Under the pieces are notes generated by a model that ran no database searches, had not been told where the DNA came from, and was given only the letters and a program-made list of their open reading frames with translations. Below are positions 1 through 6,108 of a stretch of 10,173 bases of DNA, piece after piece (the stretch's first letter is position 1; every line of letters begins with the position of its first letter). The DNA comes from Candidatus Kuenenia stuttgartensis (GTDB taxonomy: Bacteria; Bacteroidota; Bacteroidia; Flavobacteriales_D; Crocinitomicaceae): NCBI GenBank assembly GCA_943326025.2, contig CALPRR020000080.1:1-10173 (forward strand), in the 5' to 3' direction. A program made the position numbers and the translations under genes.

Positions 1-1453
1 AGAATTTCAATTGTCAAATTTTCACTTGAATGCTTTTTTTCAAGAAAATGATATTGATGATTATGAAACCACAATTATTCGAAGAGAAATCACTTCACAA
101 GGAAGATCTAGAGCTTTTATAAATGATACACCAATACAATTAGTAGTTCTAAAAGAGTTTGCCGAAAAGTTAATTCATATACATTCGCAACATCACACGT
201 TGGAATTGAAAAACACCAATTTCCAAATAGAGTTATTGGATACGTTGGCGGATTTGAATTCGGAAAAAAATGATTATTTCAAGAAATTTAAAACGTGGAA
301 TGAATCATCAAAAAAGCTAAATCAATTAAAAGAAGAATTATCTAAAGCAATTCAAGTTGCAGATTATAATCGATTCCAATTGGAGGAGCTAGAAGAACTT
401 TATTTGGAATCAAAAAATTATGAAGCTTTAGAACTTGAATTAAATAAATCTGAGAGTGTTGATGAAATTAAATCAACCTTGGACCACATTCATTTAGCAA
501 TAGATGGAGATGAAGGTGTTTTATCTGTTTTAAATAAATTAAAAATTTCGACAGATCGATTAAAAGACAAAGACGAGGTAATTAATGAATTAGCGAGTCG
601 TGTTCAATCAGTTGTCATAGAATTGAAAGATATTGTTGCAGAAGCAGAAGATCAAAAAGAGAAAATAGAAATCAATCCTTTCCGTATTAATGAATTAACT
701 GCAGCTTTGGACAAATACAATCGTGTATTAAAGAAACATGGTTTTTCAACTCAAGCACAATTGCAAGAATATCAGCAATCTATTTCGAATGATTTAGCTT
801 CGTCAGATGAATTACAAGATGAAATAGCGCAACTATCTATTCAAACTGAAAAATTAGCTTTAGAAATAGGTGAAATTGCGAATAAAATTCACGAGAAACG
901 AAAAAAAACAGCTCCATCAATTGAAGAATCGATTCAACTTTTATTGGCTGATTTAAAAATGCCAAATACACGAATTCAATTCCAATTATCAGAAAGAAAA
1001 GAATTGAATGCCAATGGTATTTCTGATGTTGCGATTTTATTCTCTCCAAACAAAGGAATTGAACCAATTGAGATAGATAAAGCAGCGAGTGGAGGAGAGT
1101 TATCTCGATTAATGTTGGCTTTACAAAACTTGGTTTCAAAGAAAAAACAATTGCCAACAATCATTTTTGATGAAATTGATACAGGAGTTTCAGGAGATGT
1201 CGCTCAAAAAATAGGTAATCTATTGAGAAATATGGGCGAGAATCTTCAGCTTTTAGCGATTACACATTTACCGCAAGTTGCAGGAAAAGCGCAAAATCAT
1301 TTCAAAGTTGAAAAAGCGATTGTCAATAATTTGACTAGAACAAATGTGAGAGTACTTTCAGATGTTGAGCGAGTGGAAGAAATAGCAAGATTGATGAGTG
1401 GAGAAGAAATCAATGAAGCGGCTTTATTAAATGCAAAAGCGTTGATGAATTAG
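1..1453 (+). CDS. recN: DNA repair ATPase RecN, 5'-truncated by window edge
   Basis: RecN is an SMC-like ATPase that acts early in double-strand break repair, at broken DNA in the cytoplasm. The reading frame is open from base 2 and the window lacks the N-terminal Walker A part, so the true start lies upstream; the TTG at position 11 is not the start. Numbering residues from that TTG, the visible protein has the RecN-type IHSQH motif (57-61), a charged coiled-coil stretch (about 85-300), the ABC signature SGGELSR (360-366), Walker B ending in FDEID (386-390) and the switch histidine in ITHLPQ (H419). The order coiled coil, signature, Walker B, H-loop matches the C-terminal half of the family. 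It ends at a TAG stop; the lipoprotein gene follows after 55 bp. Identification as RecN rather than another SMC-like protein rests on the IHSQH and TGVSG/ITHLPQVA segments. Confidence 0.95.
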   Translation, partial: EFQLSNFHLNAFFQENDIDDYETTIIRREITSQGRSRAFINDTPIQLVVLKEFAEKLIHIHSQHHTLELKNTNFQIELLDTLADLNSEKNDYFKKFKTWNESSKKLNQLKEELSKAIQVADYNRFQLEELEELYLESKNYEALELELNKSESVDEIKSTLDHIHLAIDGDEGVLSVLNKLKISTDRLKDKDEVINELASRVQSVVIELKDIVAEAEDQKEKIEINPFRINELTAALDKYNRVLKKHGFSTQAQLQEYQQSISNDLASSDELQDEIAQLSIQTEKLALEIGEIANKIHEKRKKTAPSIEESIQLLLADLKMPNTRIQFQLSERKELNANGISDVAILFSPNKGIEPIEIDKAASGGELSRLMLALQNLVSKKKQLPTIIFDEIDTGVSGDVAQKIGNLLRNMGENLQLLAITHLPQVAGKAQNHFKVEKAIVNNLTRTNVRVLSDVERVEEIARLMSGEEINEAALLNAKALMN

Positions 1454-1508
1454 AGTCATTTATTTGGCTCAAAATTTGACTTAAAATTTAAACTATTAAT
1501 ACAAAATC

Positions 1509-1844
1509 ATGAAATTATTAGTATTAACATTAGCTTTTATTTCTTTCTTTTCTTGTAAAACAACGAAAGAAGTGGTTAAAACAGAAGTATTACCTATACT
1601 AGAAGAATCAGCATCAATTATAACTTTAGGAACAGTTCATCTTCAATCGAAAGGTTGCGATCTAATAATCGAAATTGAGGAGAATGGTGTTAAAAAAACA
1701 TTTTTCCCTTTTGGAATAGAAGAAAAATTCAAAGTTGAAGGTTTACGATTAAAATTCGTTTATACTTTAAGTCGCGCGCCTAAACCAAAAGATTGCAAGT
1801 GCGATCATGTAGTGGTTTTGAGTGATGTTTCTGCTATTAGGTGA
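1509..1844 (+). CDS. Small predicted lipoprotein, function unknown
   Basis: A 111-residue protein with a short lipoprotein signal: K2, a hydrophobic stretch at 3-14, then the lipobox-like FFSC with the acylated cysteine predicted at C16. The lipobox is loose, as is common in Bacteroidota. The mature part (17-111) is mostly alternating hydrophobic/polar residues that suggest a small beta-rich domain, with three further cysteines at C50, C96 and C98 (the last two as CKC). It resembles in style small Bacteroidota lipoproteins with a compact beta domain, but I do not recognise a named family. It should sit in the envelope, probably on the periplasmic face of a membrane. It is preceded by AT-rich DNA without a Shine-Dalgarno sequence. 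The near promoter matches at 1459-1466 and 1472-1479 each miss the TAnnTTTG consensus by one base, so its promoter is unresolved. Its 3' end faces the patatin gene. Confidence 0.8.
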   Translation: MKLLVLTLAFISFFSCKTTKEVVKTEVLPILEESASIITLGTVHLQSKGCDLIIEIEENGVKKTFFPFGIEEKFKVEGLRLKFVYTLSRAPKPKDCKCDHVVVLSDVSAIR

Positions 1845-2029
1845 GGATTAAATATAGTTTATTCAGTCACAAAATTTAAAAGAGTGAATTAATAGGTTGT
1901 TTTTTGGTAATAGATTTAAATTTAATTACTATTTCAAGGAAGCATTGAAAATTTATAGAAACGTGAATCAATTATATATCTTATTCTATTAATAATTCTC
2001 ATAATCTAAAACCCAAAATTTCATAAACC

Positions 2030-4288
2030 TCACTCATGTAACAATCGATTCAACTCTTTAAGCGCTGCTTGATTTTGAATACTCATATACGCTTTTTCAA
2101 TTTTTTGTTTTTCATCTTTTGTTAAATGCCATGAAAGAGAAATACGGTCGCGTTTGTTTTCTCTTAAGTTGAATGAAATTAAGTTTACTGGAAACTTAAG
2201 GTTGTTTAAACCAATTTTCATTAATTCTTCTTGGTCGAAATCTTGTGTTCTTGTGAAATTACGGTACATATTATCGAAAGGAAGAGATAACTTATCAGCT
2301 AATGATACTTGGTGATAAACTTCGTCATTCAATACTTTTTTAGTGTCTCTTACTTGAACAATTATAACTCCAGAAGTATTTTCTTTAATCCAATCTTGCA
2401 TTACATGTAAGAATTCCATCATGCTTTTACCTCCGTAATTATCTCGAATGCCTGAATCCATCAATTGCATTTCAGGTTTTGTAGGCAATGTAACCATTGG
2501 TAAAATAAATGGGAAAGTTGCTTGTATTCTTACTACCGTTGAAAAACGAATATCATATGGATTATTGTCTTGGAAAAAGTTTAAATAATCAATATTTTCA
2601 TATGATCGAGACATGTTTTTGGGACCACCACCAGATTCCGTAATAAAGGTAAGCGGTTGAGATGATATTAACAATCTTCTTCCATCATTGATGATAGTTG
2701 GATTGAAAATCATTACTGGTATCATCGCATTTTTCTCATAATATTTGTAATAACCTAATGAATGATTTAAAAAGTTGTTAGTGTTTTCATGTAATTGTTG
2801 TTCAAATGAATAACCTCGATCCTTTGGGTAGGTGAAGCCATTGATTTTAATCTTTTGATATCGGAAAAACATGTCGTTTGTTGAAGCTGTAAAAAACAAC
2901 TTATTCAACATATCTTTAGCTATGTTTTGACGATAAATTCCCGAATAAATATTATTAATTTCGCCTTTTTTATAACGTAATAAGATTTCTCTAAAGTAAG
3001 CAGCACCAACCATTCCACCTGATGCGCCTGTTATTAATTGAGTATGTTTAAATAATTGACCATTAAGTTGTTCGTCAGTTTTTTGAAGAACGGTTAATGT
3101 CCATAAAGCACTTCTTGACCCACCTCCAGAAGTATTAATTAAAACTAATTTAGGTTTGTTTTCACCTGTGTTTGCTTTCCATTTATTTAGAATTTTAATA
3201 TAGGAATGAAATGATTTTTGATCTGTATTTTCACTATTAATTGATTCTTCAATTTTCTCTATACTGTATTCTTGTCTTTTGTTTGGTGAGTAGTTGAGTC
3301 CGTAAGCGTAGTTTTTATAATTGAAAAATGAAGTATTCACACTTAAGTAATTCATTCCCAAAAAGCAGCAAATCATCATTGGATAAGTCCATCTATGAAA
3401 CCAAGATAGCAATGCGCTAAATAACATCAATATGATAGTCAACAATAATATAAAACTCATAGCAGCAGGCATGTTAAAGAAATCATAATCTCTAAATCCT
3501 CCTAAAATGAAAAATGAAATAATTGTAATTAGCTCAAAAACGGAAGTGTTTACACGGTTTTTCGCAAAGACTTTTTCAATTAATTCTTCATCTAAATGTT
3601 GTACCGTTCGACTCTTAAAAAGTTTAAATTTCGTTCCTATATAGATATATGATTTCTCATCATGTTGTTGAAATACATCATACCATTTTTCTTTGTTATG
3701 TAATACTGAATTTATAGGCTTTGAAGATAGGTTACCTTCGTTTACACTATTTTTTATAAGTGAAAATGGATTTTTGTTGGTTGGAAAAAAATATAAAAGA
3801 GATAATAATAAAAATATAGAGATTCCTCCAATATATGATAGAACGTATACAAAAACCTGAATTCCAGTAGCATGTTCTTCGTTTAGTTGGAAATATGTTA
3901 AGTTATATATATAAATAACATTAAAAATTAAAGGTATGATGAAGTTGTTTAGGCAGAATTTCAAAAATGGTTTGGTAACAACTACTAAGAATGGATAATA
4001 TGGTCCAAGTTTGATGTAGCTGTATGTATTGAATCCCATAATAAATCCACCAACTGAAAAGCCAATAAATAAAAATGACCAGTTATTTACTTCTCCAAGA
4101 TATTCAGGAGAAAAGAAAAGCAACGGAACACCGTAGGCTTTGCCAATATTGTCAGTAACAATTAACAATAGGATTAACCAATACAAAATTGCTAATAAAT
4201 TGTATTTAAGATGACCAATAAAAAGCTGAACAGGAAAAAAAGATTTTACAAAATTCAGTATTGGTAATTTATTTGTATTCATTTCCAT
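2030..4288 (-). CDS. Multi-pass membrane protein with C-terminal patatin-like phospholipase domain
   Basis: A 752-residue protein. The N-terminal half has about seven hydrophobic segments (roughly 30-46, 71-86, 112-130, 143-167, 249-264, 275-296, 301-316), with a soluble charged loop at about 170-248. The C-terminal half is a patatin-like serine hydrolase: an oxyanion-hole glycine loop SGGGSR (387-392), the nucleophile elbow GASGG with Ser423, and the catalytic Asp611 in DSGIRDNYG. Patatin domains use a Ser-Asp dyad to cleave acyl esters of lipids, so a membrane-anchored phospholipase or lipase acting on lipids is inferred; the substrate is unknown. Two details differ from the usual consensus: Ser follows Arg392 where Gly is common, and the dyad Asp is followed by Ser-Gly instead of Gly-Gly or Gly-Ala. 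ATG at 4288 is chosen; a second in-frame ATG lies two codons in. It lies 82 bp downstream of the ureohydrolase gene on the same strand and may be co-transcribed or use its own promoter. Confidence 0.85.
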   Translation of the reverse strand: MEMNTNKLPILNFVKSFFPVQLFIGHLKYNLLAILYWLILLLIVTDNIGKAYGVPLLFFSPEYLGEVNNWSFLFIGFSVGGFIMGFNTYSYIKLGPYYPFLVVVTKPFLKFCLNNFIIPLIFNVIYIYNLTYFQLNEEHATGIQVFVYVLSYIGGISIFLLLSLLYFFPTNKNPFSLIKNSVNEGNLSSKPINSVLHNKEKWYDVFQQHDEKSYIYIGTKFKLFKSRTVQHLDEELIEKVFAKNRVNTSVFELITIISFFILGGFRDYDFFNMPAAMSFILLLTIILMLFSALLSWFHRWTYPMMICCFLGMNYLSVNTSFFNYKNYAYGLNYSPNKRQEYSIEKIEESINSENTDQKSFHSYIKILNKWKANTGENKPKLVLINTSGGGSRSALWTLTVLQKTDEQLNGQLFKHTQLITGASGGMVGAAYFREILLRYKKGEINNIYSGIYRQNIAKDMLNKLFFTASTNDMFFRYQKIKINGFTYPKDRGYSFEQQLHENTNNFLNHSLGYYKYYEKNAMIPVMIFNPTIINDGRRLLISSQPLTFITESGGGPKNMSRSYENIDYLNFFQDNNPYDIRFSTVVRIQATFPFILPMVTLPTKPEMQLMDSGIRDNYGGKSMMEFLHVMQDWIKENTSGVIIVQVRDTKKVLNDEVYHQVSLADKLSLPFDNMYRNFTRTQDFDQEELMKIGLNNLKFPVNLISFNLRENKRDRISLSWHLTKDEKQKIEKAYMSIQNQAALKELNRLLHE

Positions 4289-4342
4289 TTCATTAAATAT
4301 AAAGTATATTTTTGGAATGACGACGTTTGATAATGATTAATT

Positions 4343-4350
4343 CAAAATTA
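4343..4350 (-). promoter_or_regulatory. Candidate -7 element of the patatin gene
   Basis: On the - strand this octamer reads TAATTTTG, an exact match to the Bacteroidota -7 consensus TAnnTTTG, about 55 bp before the patatin start codon. No TTG-type -33 element is found at a suitable distance. In DNA this AT-rich an exact octamer can arise by chance, so this is only a candidate. If real, the patatin gene can be expressed apart from the two upstream genes. Confidence 0.25.
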
Positions 4351-4370
4351 AGTTGAACTATTTATAAAGT

Positions 4371-5345
4371 TTATTTTTGAAAACTTGAATTTTGTTTTAT
4401 AAAATCACTAACCAAATAAGCTAAAGCTTTACCTACAATTTTTTCTTCTTTAACTGACGAAGGAGCGCCTTCTGGAAGATGTAAATATGAAATGTTTTTA
4501 TGTTTTGCTATTGTGTGAATATATTTTCTAGCATCATTAAGTGAGAATCCACTGGGTGTGAATGCAGATGAGGGCATGAATGCAATTGTATCGAGGTCTA
4601 ATTCAACTCCTATTGGTTTATTGAATGAAACATGAGCAAAATGTTCGATGTCTTGCGTTAGAGAACGATTGTTAAAAAGATAGTCTTCAAAAAATGTAAA
4701 ATTGAAATTATTTGCTTCAAGGTATGTATACATCATTTCATTATTGTATTGTTGATGTAATCCTAAAACAGAATAATGATCAAGATATTGATTGTGTTTT
4801 GCATATGAAAAAGGGTTCCCACTGTGTCTTCCTTCTAATGCTCGACAATCTGCATGTGGATCAAGATTGATGACGTTGATTGATTCCTTTTTCGCAAGTG
4901 AAGAAGCCCAAATTAATGGAAATGCATTGTTGTGACCGCCTCCAATTACAATCGGGATTTTACCTAAATGTATAATTGGTTCTATGATAGATTTTACCAA
5001 TTCATCTAATTCAGAAATGAGTTTTCTACCAGTTTCTATAGATTCAAAAAGGTAGTTTGATTTGATTTCACCTAAAATGCAGATAGAATTTCCAATTAGA
5101 AAACGGTTGTCTTGCATGTTAACGAATCTTGAGATAAAAGATTTAAAAGCATTATCACTTCCTGAAAAACCTAAGTTTGATTGAGGTCCGATGTCTTCCG
5201 AAATCCCTAGGATGACATATTTAGACTCGTTATTTGAATAATCAAATTGACACGTTTGACCAATTTTTGTTTCTCCATCTCGAATTGATAAAAAAGGATC
5301 AATAGAAGATTTTGTGAATTTGCTGAAGGTGAAATTAGATTTCAT
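4371..5345 (-). CDS. Ureohydrolase, arginase/formimidoylglutamase family
   Basis: A 324-residue member of the binuclear-manganese ureohydrolases, which cleave guanidino or formimino groups from arginine, agmatine or formimidoylglutamate in the cytoplasm. All six metal ligands of the family are visible: His138 in GGGH, Asp162, His164 and Asp166 in LDPHADCR, and Asp250 and Asp252 in ELDLD. Glu292 in PEGAP matches the late conserved glutamate. GGGHN instead of the arginase-type GGDHS, and the RHSGNPFSYA segment (173-182), point to the formimidoylglutamase-like branch seen in flavobacteria, but substrate cannot be settled from motifs, so I give no gene symbol. No other histidine-degradation gene (hutH, hutU, hutI) is in the window. 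Its start overlaps the end of the thioesterase gene by 11 bp, which suggests translational coupling and a shared transcript. Confidence 0.88.
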   Translation of the reverse strand: MKSNFTFSKFTKSSIDPFLSIRDGETKIGQTCQFDYSNNESKYVILGISEDIGPQSNLGFSGSDNAFKSFISRFVNMQDNRFLIGNSICILGEIKSNYLFESIETGRKLISELDELVKSIIEPIIHLGKIPIVIGGGHNNAFPLIWASSLAKKESINVINLDPHADCRALEGRHSGNPFSYAKHNQYLDHYSVLGLHQQYNNEMMYTYLEANNFNFTFFEDYLFNNRSLTQDIEHFAHVSFNKPIGVELDLDTIAFMPSSAFTPSGFSLNDARKYIHTIAKHKNISYLHLPEGAPSSVKEEKIVGKALAYLVSDFIKQNSSFQK

Positions 5346-5751
5346 AATTTGAGATTAGTTTGATAAATGAAGCAGGAGGCGTGATTGGTCTCATGTTTTC
5401 TTTTGAAACAAATACTAATGTAGTTTTAGCTGTTGAAAGTAATTCGTTTTTATCATTTTTAATTTCGTATTCAAAAAATAAACGCGGACCTTTTATTTCA
5501 GTTATTTTAGTTACAATAGTCAATTCATCATCGTAAAAAGCAGGTTTGTGGTATTTGACATTAAATTCTGAGACTGGTAACATAATCCCTTCATCTTCCA
5601 TTTCGCGGTAACTCATTCCAACAGCTCGCATTGCTTCGACTCTTCCAACTTCGAAATATTGCGCATAATTACCATAGTAACAGTAGCCCATTTGATCTGT
5701 TTCGCTATATCTTACACGTAAATGAGTGGATGAACAAAAATTTATCAACAT
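5335..5751 (-). CDS. Acyl-CoA thioesterase, 4HBT/YbgC hot-dog family
   Basis: A 138-residue single-domain hot-dog protein, the usual length for the family. The 4-hydroxybenzoyl-CoA thioesterase signature is clear near the N terminus: RYSETDQMGYCYYGNY with the catalytic Asp19, followed by FEVGRVEAMR. The central VKYHKPAFYDDEL and the strand-rich C-terminal half fit the fold. Such enzymes hydrolyse short or medium acyl-CoA (or acyl-ACP) thioesters in the cytoplasm; the substrate here is not known. In place of the His-His of YbgC-type HHxNY motifs it has Tyr-Tyr (YYGNY), as I recall for Bacteroidota members. The ATG at 5751 gives a normal family N terminus. It is the first gene of the leftward set and is transcribed divergently from dnaA across 357 bp. 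Confidence 0.9.
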   Translation of the reverse strand: MLINFCSSTHLRVRYSETDQMGYCYYGNYAQYFEVGRVEAMRAVGMSYREMEDEGIMLPVSEFNVKYHKPAFYDDELTIVTKITEIKGPRLFFEYEIKNDKNELLSTAKTTLVFVSKENMRPITPPASFIKLISNYEI

Positions 5752-5768
5752 AATCCTAAAACTTTAAT

Positions 5769-5776
5769 CAAATATA
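5769..5776 (-). promoter_or_regulatory. Candidate -7 element of the thioesterase-ureohydrolase transcript
   Basis: On the - strand this reads TATATTTG, an exact match to the Bacteroidota -7 consensus TAnnTTTG, 17 bp before the thioesterase ATG. That would give a very short leader of about ten bases. A TTG-type -33 element is not visible about 19-25 bp further upstream, so the call rests on the octamer and its position. Confidence 0.35.
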
Positions 5777-5810
5777 GACATTTAGAATATTTTTTGTACC
5801 TTTATTAACG

Positions 5811-5825
5811 ACTAAAAAGTACAGT
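5811..5825 (+). repeat. Direct repeat copy 1 upstream of dnaA
   Basis: The 15-mer ACTAAAAAGTACAGT. It recurs at 6091-6104 with one A fewer and is otherwise identical. The core AGTACAGT is not part of a homopolymer run, so the match is more than AT-richness. It lies 286 bp before the dnaA start and about 60 bp before the divergent thioesterase start. Confidence 0.6.
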
Positions 5826-5881
5826 ATTTTTTACTTAATTTTTTTTCAAAAAAGTAAAATATTAAGTTAACTACCTTAAGT

Positions 5882-5895
5882 CTGATATTTATCAG
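5882..5895. promoter_or_regulatory. Perfect 14-bp palindrome, possible operator
   Basis: CTGATA, a TT centre, then TATCAG: a perfect 6-bp inverted repeat with a 2-bp spacer. The form fits a site for a dimeric DNA-binding protein in the divergent thioesterase/dnaA region. As RNA it would have too small a loop to fold well, which favours a DNA-level role if any. The binding protein is unknown. Confidence 0.35.
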
Positions 5896-5924
5896 TTAGT
5901 TATAGAAAAGTTGAAAAAAATATT

Positions 5925-5933
5925 TTTTACACA
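5925..5933 (+). promoter_or_regulatory. DnaA-box-like 9-mer
   Basis: TTTTACACA fits the relaxed DnaA-box consensus TTWTNCACA and differs from the perfect TTATCCACA at two places. It sits about 175 bp before dnaA, where an autoregulatory or origin box would be expected. It is the only relaxed match seen in this intergenic region on either strand, so it may be chance. Confidence 0.35.
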
Positions 5934-6015
5934 AGTAAAAGATTTCATTAAATCAATAGCAAAACGATTTTTTTTTTAACTTTTTTATGTAAATATTTGT
6001 ATTCAGAAAAAAGCG

Positions 6016-6064
6016 AGAACTTCTTTTATGTCTAAGCATTGATTTTCAATGAACAAGAAGTTTT
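6016..6064 (+). repeat. Nested inverted repeat in the presumed dnaA leader
   Basis: The outer arms are AGAACTTCTT at 6016-6025 and AAGAAGTTTT at 6055-6064 (ten pairs, one G-U as RNA). Inside lies a second perfect stem, CATTGA at 6037-6042 and TCAATG at 6046-6051, with a 3-base loop. If transcribed, the leader could fold into a long arm capped by a small hairpin, ending 44 bases before the dnaA ATG. Two tiny open frames lie within or across it: MSKH (6028-6042) and MNKKF (6049-6066). No U-run follows the outer stem, so it is not a standard terminator. Confidence 0.45.
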
Positions 6065-6090
6065 AAAGATATATAAGTTAATAACTATTT

Positions 6091-6104
6091 ACTAAAAGTA
6101 CAGT
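6091..6104 (+). repeat. Direct repeat copy 2, just before the dnaA start
   Basis: ACTAAAAGTACAGT, the partner of the copy at 5811-5825. It ends four bases before the dnaA ATG, so it covers the ribosome-binding region. With the preceding T it also contains the short inverted arms TACT/AGTA (6090-6100). Confidence 0.6.
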
Positions 6105-6108
6105 TTCG

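Larger units (their letters stand above)
5752..6108. other. Divergent regulatory region between the thioesterase gene and dnaA
   Basis: A 357-bp gene-free stretch, very AT-rich. It contains many A/T homopolymer tracts: T6 at 5790, T6 at 5827, T8 at 5839, A6 at 5848, A7 at 5914, T6 at 5923, T10 at 5968, T6 at 5981 and A6 at 6007. These favour bending or easy unwinding. It also carries a direct repeat at both ends, a 14-bp palindrome, one DnaA-box-like site and a nested inverted repeat, listed separately. TACCTTTA at 5797-5804 on the + strand and AATATTTG at 5992-5999 each differ from TAnnTTTG by one base and are the best dnaA promoter candidates I can see; neither has a clear -33 partner. An origin of replication here is possible but not shown. 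Confidence 0.6.

Noticed and set aside
837..1164. Reverse-strand open frames inside recN
   Set aside because: They lie antisense to clear RecN coding sequence, overlap each other and show no recognisable protein features. The same applies to short antisense frames inside dnaA (6384-6569) and across the yigZ/peptidase junction (8118-8333).
1453..1470. Hairpin GAGTCA / TGGCTC just after the recN stop as a terminator
   Set aside because: Only six pairs with one G-U, and it is followed by AAAATTTGAC instead of a T-run.
1907..1929. Inverted repeat GTAAT / ATTAC in the convergent gap
   Set aside because: Five A/T-dominated pairs with mismatches further in; expected by chance in DNA this AT-rich and lacks a following T-run.
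5742..5750. TTATCAACA as a second DnaA box
   Set aside because: It has A in place of the conserved first C of CACA and lies inside the thioesterase start region, so it was not counted.
5829..5859. TTTTACTT / AAGTAAAA inverted repeat with a 15-base loop
   Set aside because: Nearly all A/T, with a large loop and competing pairings; chance is a sufficient explanation.
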